Positions 58,586 through 64,000 of a stretch of 64,000 nucleotides of DNA are shown piece after piece (position 1 is the stretch's first letter; each line of letters starts with the position of its first letter). The notes below the pieces were generated by a model. That model did no database searches. It worked only from the letters and a program-made list of their open reading frames with translations, and was not told where the DNA came from. Origin of the DNA: Gonatopus flavifemur (Eukaryota; Arthropoda; Insecta; Hymenoptera; Dryinidae). The DNA lies in contig JAFFJZ010000006.1 in NCBI GenBank assembly GCA_018340375.1, positions 17,245,501 through 17,309,500 on the forward strand, read 5' to 3'. The position numbers were made by a program, and so were the translations under genes.

Positions 58586-58759
58586 CACTGTAAAACAAAT
58601 TTCTTCTGAAAATTCAGAAAATATGACAGTAATTTCTCACACCCATCTTTGTTTTTTGAAATTTCCAGATGAATTCCACTCAAATTGAGAAACTTCAACG
58701 AAATTTGAAAGCGTATTCTAAACATTTCCTGAATTTTCAAAAGAAATTTTTCTGCAGAG
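58586..58759. mobile_element. GAAAATTCAG-motif element, CACTGTAAAA end
   Basis: The left end CACTGTAAAACAAATTTCTT pairs with the right end (reverse complement CTCTGCAGAAAAATTTCTTT), and both are followed by TTGAAAATTCAG or CTGAAAATTCAG. The 174-bp body has no coding capacity. Confidence 0.65.
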
Positions 58760-58888
58760 TTGAACCGAGGATTGTCGATAACTTGGCCCAAGTCTAAATG
58801 AATGCTGAGGCAATCTTGGATCAACAGAATCGATTCAGTAATGATAAAAAAAACCACAGCATTACGTAATGTTTCTACCAAAATTGAT

Positions 58889-59235
58889 CAGGGTTGTAAA
58901 TTAGGTAATTGACGAAGATCACAATTCAAAATTATAATTCAATTTGTTTCAATTAAGAATTACTTCAATCCTCAATAGAAATTCTTGCCAGTTAACAAAT
59001 GCATTTAATTGATTCAAAATCAAACAAGGATTGATTGATTGATTGATTTTTTTGTTTTTGTTGTTTCCTTTGTATTTGTTGATTCAGAAAGAACACAGGA
59101 AAATCAGGAAAATCAATCAATTGTCGCTTGATTTTGAATCGATTCAATTAATTTGTTAATTGAACAAAATTTCAATTAAGAATTAAATTTTAATCGAGAA
59201 TCAATTGAGTTTTAATTGAATTTCTCCCAACCCTG
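58889..59235. mobile_element. hAT-like MITE, CAGGGTTG ends
   Basis: The ends are CAGGGTTG and CAACCCTG. The 8-bp flanks AAATTGAT (58881-58888) and ATATTGAC (59236-59243) match at 6 of 8, consistent with a decayed 8-bp target duplication. hAT elements typically have CAGGG-type ends and 8-bp duplications. The interior is AATTGAATTC-type words with a GATT microsatellite near 59032. Confidence 0.6.
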
Positions 59236-59345
59236 ATATTGACTCTTCATAGATTGCCAAGATCCTGCAATCAATCAGCTTTGGATCGAGCTATAATTCT
59301 ATTCGCAGCGTTGGGAGAATAAGAACCCTGATCAAAACGCTGATG

Positions 59346-59464
59346 GATTCGGATGAAAATTTGCAGATGCATACAAAAATAGGATTGGAACGGATAGAAA
59401 TACAATCCACTTTTATTCGTTTAAATTTTATTTTTGTATCCATCGGCAAATTTTTATCCGAATC
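59346..59464. repeat. Hairpin with 36-bp arms
   Basis: The arms 59346-59381 and 59429-59464 match at 33 of 36 positions (GATTCGGATGAAAATTTGC versus the mirrored copy), with a 47-bp loop. The 89-codon frame at 59343-59612 crosses it and is incidental. Confidence 0.75.
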
Positions 59465-59483
59465 TATCCGGATAACATTTTTA

Positions 59484-59601
59484 CACGGAAAGACCGAGTC
59501 TAATAATATTCAGAAAAATGACTGTCAATTCAGGGAAAACGAGGATCGCTGGAAAATATTCGTAGTGAGTCTACTAAAAATTCGTATACGAGTTTACGGA
59601 A
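59484..59601. mobile_element. Single arm of the 46305-type element
   Basis: CACGGAAAGACCGAGTC, AAAAATGACTGTCAATT, CGAGGATCGCTGG and TATTCGTAGTGAGTC appear in the same order as in the reverse-complemented right arm of 46305-46603. The second arm is missing. Confidence 0.75.
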
Positions 59602-59604
59602 TTT

Positions 59605-59830
59605 ACGAGTAGAAGTGTGAATCGTTTGCTGGAACGAATTTGTGCTCGAACAACCTAATATTCAGCTATTGTAGACTAAAAATCTTGCATTACATCCTTC
59701 AAACGATGCCTTCAGTCGCAAGGAGTTAATTCAAGGTGGAAAATCACGATGATTTATCAGATTACGTGAGTTTAAATTTTCGTTTCGTTTTTATAAACGA
59801 TTCAAACCTCAAGACCATCGGTGGAACCTT
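59605..59830 (+). repeat. ~230-bp dispersed repeat, copy 3
   Basis: Collinear with 53030-53262, including GAAGTGTGAATCG, GGAACGAATT, CAAGGAGTTAATTC, TTTATCAGATTACGTGAG and TTTCGTTTTTATAAACGATT. It abuts the broken arm of an inverted-repeat element. Confidence 0.6.
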
Positions 59831-59981
59831 GAGAAGAACCATGCGATGTCCAATTATTGACTGTATTTACATTGTTGATTGTTCTGTTTCGCGCTGGAGA
59901 TATTTTACTTAAATATTTCTGTTCTTATGGCAAAGTTCTTGTTTTATATAGGAAAAATGTGAACCATTGCCTTTCGAGATG

Positions 59982-60225
59982 CACGGAGAGAAAAAATTTG
60001 CTATAACAGCAATCGTGTTAGCTACGACAGCAATTTTTTAGCTGTGGCAGCAAAAAATGTTTGCTCTGCCAGCAAATTTTCAGTATTATATACAGAATAG
60101 CGAACAAATTTTGCTGGGATGGCAAACATTTTTTCTTGCCACAGCTAAAAATTCGCTGCTCTGGCAAAAGGAACCCAGCAAAAGTAGATTTCGCTGCCGT
60201 AGCGAATTCCTTTTTCTCCATGTGA
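59982..60225. mobile_element. AGCTG-family inverted-repeat element
   Basis: The ends are CACGGAGAGAAAAAATTTGC and, reverse-complemented, CACATGGAGAAAAAGGAATT. The arms mirror GCTACGACAGC, TTTTAGCTGTGGCAGC and TTTGCTCTGCCAGCAAA words. One of the cleanest copies, at 244 bp. Confidence 0.85.
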
Positions 60226-60625
60226 TAATTTCAAAATGAATAGCTATTAAATCAGCTGTTATAGTTTCCCTAGCCGAATTATCTGTACTAAATCGATCGA
60301 ATGAAGTTCTTTCAGTGAGGATAGTTTAAATTGCTCACAACATTCGATTCAGCGAGTGTTCGTGTTACCAGTCATGAACTGAAATATGAATCAATTACTT
60401 TTTCCGTCACACCGTGTGACCAAAACCGCACTTCTTGATGGTTAGGAAATCAATTGAACCAAGTCCGGCACAACTATCGGCCTAAGCCTGGGCCAAACTC
60501 GTCAAATAAAACAGCATTTCAAATGATTTTCACAATAAATCAAATATTTTGTTCTTCAAATTGATGACAAGGATGCATGGGGCAGAAAGATCAGTTCAAA
60601 CAGGTGTTTAACTTCTAAGCGCATA
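60226..60625. other. Noncoding stretch
   Basis: A single GGCCTAAGCCTGGGCC word lies near 60479. No other feature is recognised. Confidence 0.4.
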
Positions 60626-60795
60626 GACTGAAAAAAACATGTCTCCCAACTAAATAAATAGTTTATTTATCCTCTCTCCATAAAATATTTCTTTCTATTC
60701 CGCTTCAAATAATCAGTTTTTGTATCTAATTGAATATTCAATTCCTATAAATAAATATTTCATGGAGAGAGGTCAAATAAAAATTTTTTCCAGTG
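60626..60795. mobile_element. AATATTC-motif short inverted-repeat element
   Basis: GACTGAAAAAAACATGTCTC on the left and (reverse complement) CACTGGAAAAAATTTTTATT on the right. CTCTCTCCATAAAATATTTC is mirrored by GAAATATTTATTTATAGG and CATGGAGAGAGG, and the centre is TTGAATATTCAA. It resembles family A in design. Confidence 0.6.
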
Positions 60796-60913
60796 GATGG
60801 ACCCATTTTATTCGTCAAAATTAGAATATTTGTTCAAGTGAATTATTTTCAATTGATGGAATGAATTAATGAATAAATTTGTCATTCCAACGGAGAAGAT
60901 GGGTCCATATGCG

Positions 60914-61145
60914 CACTGTTGAAAAAACTGAAATTTTCCGGTACCCAGGAACTGGAAAATTTCTGTTCATGAAGAATTTTTCAGCTGACGTACAAGAAAA
61001 TTGCTGTTGTACCGGATTCTTCCTGTATTTTACATGAAAATTCGTGTTATTTACTTTAATTTTCCAGTATTAATACAAGAATTTTTTGATACGTGTACTG
61101 GAATTCTCATGATTTGAATGTTTCCCGAAGTTTTTTTTCACATTG
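60914..61145. mobile_element. GGAAAATT/CCGGTAC-motif element
   Basis: The left end CACTGTTGAAAAAACTG pairs with the right end (reverse complement CAATGTGAAAAAAAACTTC). The interior has TTTTCCGGTACC, GGAACTGGAAAATTTC and GTACTGGAATTCTC words. Similar to 39232-39465. Confidence 0.6.
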
Positions 61146-62827
61146 CCCCTACAAGTTGAATAGTTATTTCAACTAATCTTGTTTTTTTCCCGTGTGATGA
61201 TAATAAAATATAACAACGAGGAATTCATTTTTTAAAGTTAATCGATCAATTTCTTGTATAATGAATCAACCCCATTACAATTCCGTTATAAATTCGTGTC
61301 GTGTAATAATTAACACATCAATTTTGATGTGTGAAATTCTAGTACTATCACTCATTACAATTTTGCATGGGATTTTTCTTCCAGTATCATCAGTAAAATA
61401 TTAAGTAAAAAATGAAATAAAATAAAAATAAGAATAAAAATTGAAAAAAAAATAAAATATCGAATATTGAATAAATATTCTTTGAAATGCTGGAAAATTT
61501 GTAAAATTAGTTGTACTGTAATATACATCCATTGCGGATTCCTGTTAGATAGCAACCTTTCATACGTGTTTCCTACATTCAGAGTTGTTAGAACACAATC
61601 TTTACTCTCTACCCCTGTGTCATTACCCATTTCCTCACCGTTGTTAAACATTTGTAATTCCAAAAACATAATTCCATTGCATTCGTACATCAATAATCTT
61701 ATTAATCGTAGTTTGAGAGAATTACAAAAGTTATAAAAGATACGACATAGATGACGTTCAATGAACATGAATATGATAAACAGTAAATTTATCACATTTA
61801 TGTTGAAAAAAGAATGTCTTCTATATCTCCCTCACATGACCCTTCGAGATTCGACAATGCAATTTAGGTTTACGATTTTAATAACGAACCCTTCCTCAAA
61901 TTGGCTCAGATAAGGTGAATATCAATAAAGCACGTACACGCATTTATTCGAAATTAAAATCCATACACTGTCCGTTGTATCAAAAATCGAATCTATTTCA
62001 CTTTCGATGTTTCAACGAAAATCCAAGAACGCAAGAATAACAAGGAGATATCGAATCGCGAGGAAATAAATTAACGACGATATAAAAAAATGAAGTCAAT
62101 ATCAAACGAACATCAATATTCCACAGAGAAATTTCGTTCTTTTTTTCTGATCGAATGAGCTCCGATACCCCAACGAAGGAACGACTGAGAGACGTCGGTA
62201 ACTGCATCGTTTTCCTTATACATAAAACGAAACGAAATAACTGTAAAGATGGATCTATATACTTGAGAAAAGTTTATTGGTAAGAAAAGTTCCTTGCACC
62301 GCAAGGGAGTGAAATTTATTTTCTCTAATAAATTCCATGAAGTTAGACACTTTAATCCGCGGGAATTCCGAAGTACCTGTCACTTAGGCTCGCTTACTTA
62401 TTATTACTTAACCGTCCTAATGGACAAGTTATTATTTTGATATATTGACTTTTAATCCTACTTCCAGACTGTGATTTACTATTTGTTTTGTTCCTTGCAC
62501 TCTGCGTAACGAGGGAAAAACGCGAGGATTGGTTTGTAATCGTTTATGTATCGTTGAAGCTTCGCACGAGTCCTTTACTCTCGGATTTTAAATCGAATTG
62601 TACGAAAGGTGGTTATTTTCTAGCTTTTGTAGCTAAATATTCACGGGTATAGCAAGATTTGTAGCTTTCTCAGCGAAACTAAATGAATCCATCGGGATAT
62701 TCCTTGTATAAACAGCGTTCAGGAAGCAACAATATTTTGCAGATAAATCCTAAGAACTATTTAGCAGAGTCGACATATTTTTGTGGAATATCAAGTGACG
62801 TAAAAGACGTCGCAAAGTAAAAGTTCT

Positions 62828-62843
62828 CCCCCCCCCCCCCCCC
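62828..62843. repeat. Poly-C run
   Basis: Sixteen consecutive Cs in AT-rich DNA; a likely site of assembly length error. Confidence 0.95.
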
Positions 62844-62902
62844 GTTGATTAATATCTAATCAGCACCACCGGACACATGTGATGATAATGAAAAACAAAG
62901 AC

Positions 62903-62929
62903 ACAGAGAGTGAGAGAGAGAGAGAGATG
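62903..62929. repeat. (GA)n tract
   Basis: A GA run of about 27 bp with one T interruption. Confidence 0.85.
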
Positions 62930-63631
62930 AGAAAAAATACACAAAGCGCAGGTATTTTTGATAAAACTCACCCTTGTTTGCCTCTGTAAAAGATACTGAA
63001 TCACGTTTCGTTCTTTTCGTTGTTTCCTGTACGTTAATGTAAAAAAGCGACTGCTAAAAGAGAATCTCGAACGAAATGGTCTTTGTGCGCAAAACGCAAA
63101 CGGCGAAAAGAATATAAAGGAATCATTCCAAATGGAGCCCGCATGTGACACACAACCATACAGATACGTGTATGGTACTATTATACTCCCAGTCCTGGCC
63201 CTTTTTCAAAGTTCCAGAGTCGTGGAGAACATCGTTTCGCATTGAGCTCGTGAAAATGTGTTTTCAATTGTGCGAGAGTTGCATTGGAAAAACAATAACG
63301 CACCGAGGAGGTTGTGGAGAATTAATCGATTCGCGATGCAGCATGAACTTATCAGGCACTTATATGCTTCGAATTGAATTTGATTTCGATTGGATCGGAA
63401 TATGTACACTTGGATCATATTTGAACTTCTAACATATGCATTCAACCGCAGCGGATAATCACTCTAATTTGGATCAAAAGAGCAATTCTCCGACACACCG
63501 TGTTTGAAACGGTACACGAACGACGGCATACATCGATTGAGAAAGGAGGGTAAAACCCCTTCACTCTTGGATTGCTTGTTCCGCCGTTTAAAAGTGTCTC
63601 ATCCCTTTTTCCTTGAACTCATCCCTTCGTC

Positions 63632-63640
<9 letters not shown>

Positions 63641-63671
<31 letters not shown>
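63641..63671. repeat. (CT)n microsatellite
   Basis: An almost perfect CT run of about 30 bp. Confidence 0.95.
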
Positions 63672-63674
<3 letters not shown>

Positions 63675-64000
63675 TCCATCATGGGTAAAAGTTAAGACCA
63701 CCGATGGTTGGGTAAAACACGACGAGGCACGATCGTCAATAGAACATCGGTTGGTTGGTCGGTCGGTCGGGGGAAAGAGTGGTACTGTTTAATATTAATA
63801 AGCCACGTTGGGGGATGATGGGTGGGTAGGTAGTTAGGTGTAGGTGATGGTAGAAGCGATGTGGCAGGGCTGGGATACTACTCGGAGTACTCGTAGGAGC
63901 AGCAATGCTGCTTTCAGATAGGTGGAAGTGTACTGCTTCTGGCAGGCACGTAGATGCATATCGGGCCTTGCATTACAAGAAAGAAGAGAAAGCGAAAAAA

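Larger units (their letters stand above)
61146..64000. other. Mostly unique noncoding sequence with simple repeats
   Basis: Frames up to 146 codons (61355-61795, minus) have no recognisable domain and are AT-driven. A GTAGCT-rich remnant lies at about 62622-62690. The last 300 bp are richer in GGT/GGG words (GGTTGGTTGGTCGGTCGG near 63750). No gene is supported. Confidence 0.5.

Noticed and set aside
61355..61795. 146-codon hydrophobic minus-strand frame
   Set aside because: Rich in Phe, Ile and Leu because the region is extremely AT-rich; no membrane-protein family is recognisable.
1..64000. Transposase, reverse transcriptase or viral gene remnants
   Set aside because: I scanned the supplied open frames for familiar motifs (DDE-type, YxDD, integrase zinc-finger) and found none convincing. 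Frameshifted remnants could still be missed without a translated search.

Overview
The window looks like noncoding nuclear DNA from an arthropod, most likely an insect. It is AT-rich, dense in microsatellites (AT, GA, TTCC, GGAT, GAA and ACT runs) and packed with short inverted-repeat elements and tRNA-derived retroposons. It has no operons, ribosome-binding sites or dense long ORFs. A hymenopteran is my guess from general texture only; no diagnostic gene is present. The longest open frames (184, 162, 161 and 151 codons) show no recognisable domain, and several are translations of simple repeats, so I call no protein-coding gene. The window could be an intergenic desert or a very large intron.

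Layout. 1-5.2 kb has AT-rich DNA, three copies of a ~220-bp inverted-repeat element, and a GAGTG-motif foldback element split by a second transposon. 5.2-11 kb is mostly unique sequence with pyrimidine tracts and microsatellites. 11-17.5 kb is a thicket of inverted-repeat elements built on AGATCT, TTCAGAG, AGCT and CAAGCTTGG motifs, with a clean 85-bp-arm hairpin and a tRNA-like head. 17.5-21.3 kb is mostly unique. 21.3-26 kb is again element-rich: AGCTG elements, a TTAA-flanked element, GATATC/GATGTC arrays and two foldbacks. 26-32.2 kb is mostly unique, with a few conserved-looking islands. 32.2-37.8 kb holds two tandem-repeat blocks (~150 and ~235 bp units) and a three-level nest of CATATATG and AGCT elements. 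37.8-42.1 kb is mostly unique. 42-47.2 kb and 50.8-53.3 kb are element-rich. 53.3-57.4 kb is mostly unique. 57.4-61.1 kb is a final element cluster. 61.1-64 kb is unique sequence with low-complexity runs.

Main theme. A striking share of the window consists of short elements with a common design. Each terminus has a short GC-containing head (variants of CACNG, CCCTAG or CCCGGG) followed by a short A-tract. The interior is then made of one degenerate, usually self-complementary 6-10 bp motif repeated in both orientations. Different elements use different motifs: AGATCT, GATATC, CATATATG, AGCTG, GAGTGA/TCACTC, GGAAAATTCC, CAAACTTTG, TTCAGAGA and GTTACATGTAAC. Several are nested in one another. 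Removing an insertion restores a host copy of the expected length, and duplicated target bases (TA, AA, TG, TTAA, TCCAAC) are readable. This modular design, with similar ends and swapped palindromic interiors, is the best candidate here for something undescribed.

Limits. All repeat boundaries were read by eye from terminal inverted repeats and are uncertain by a few bases. No database search was possible, so family assignments are structural only.
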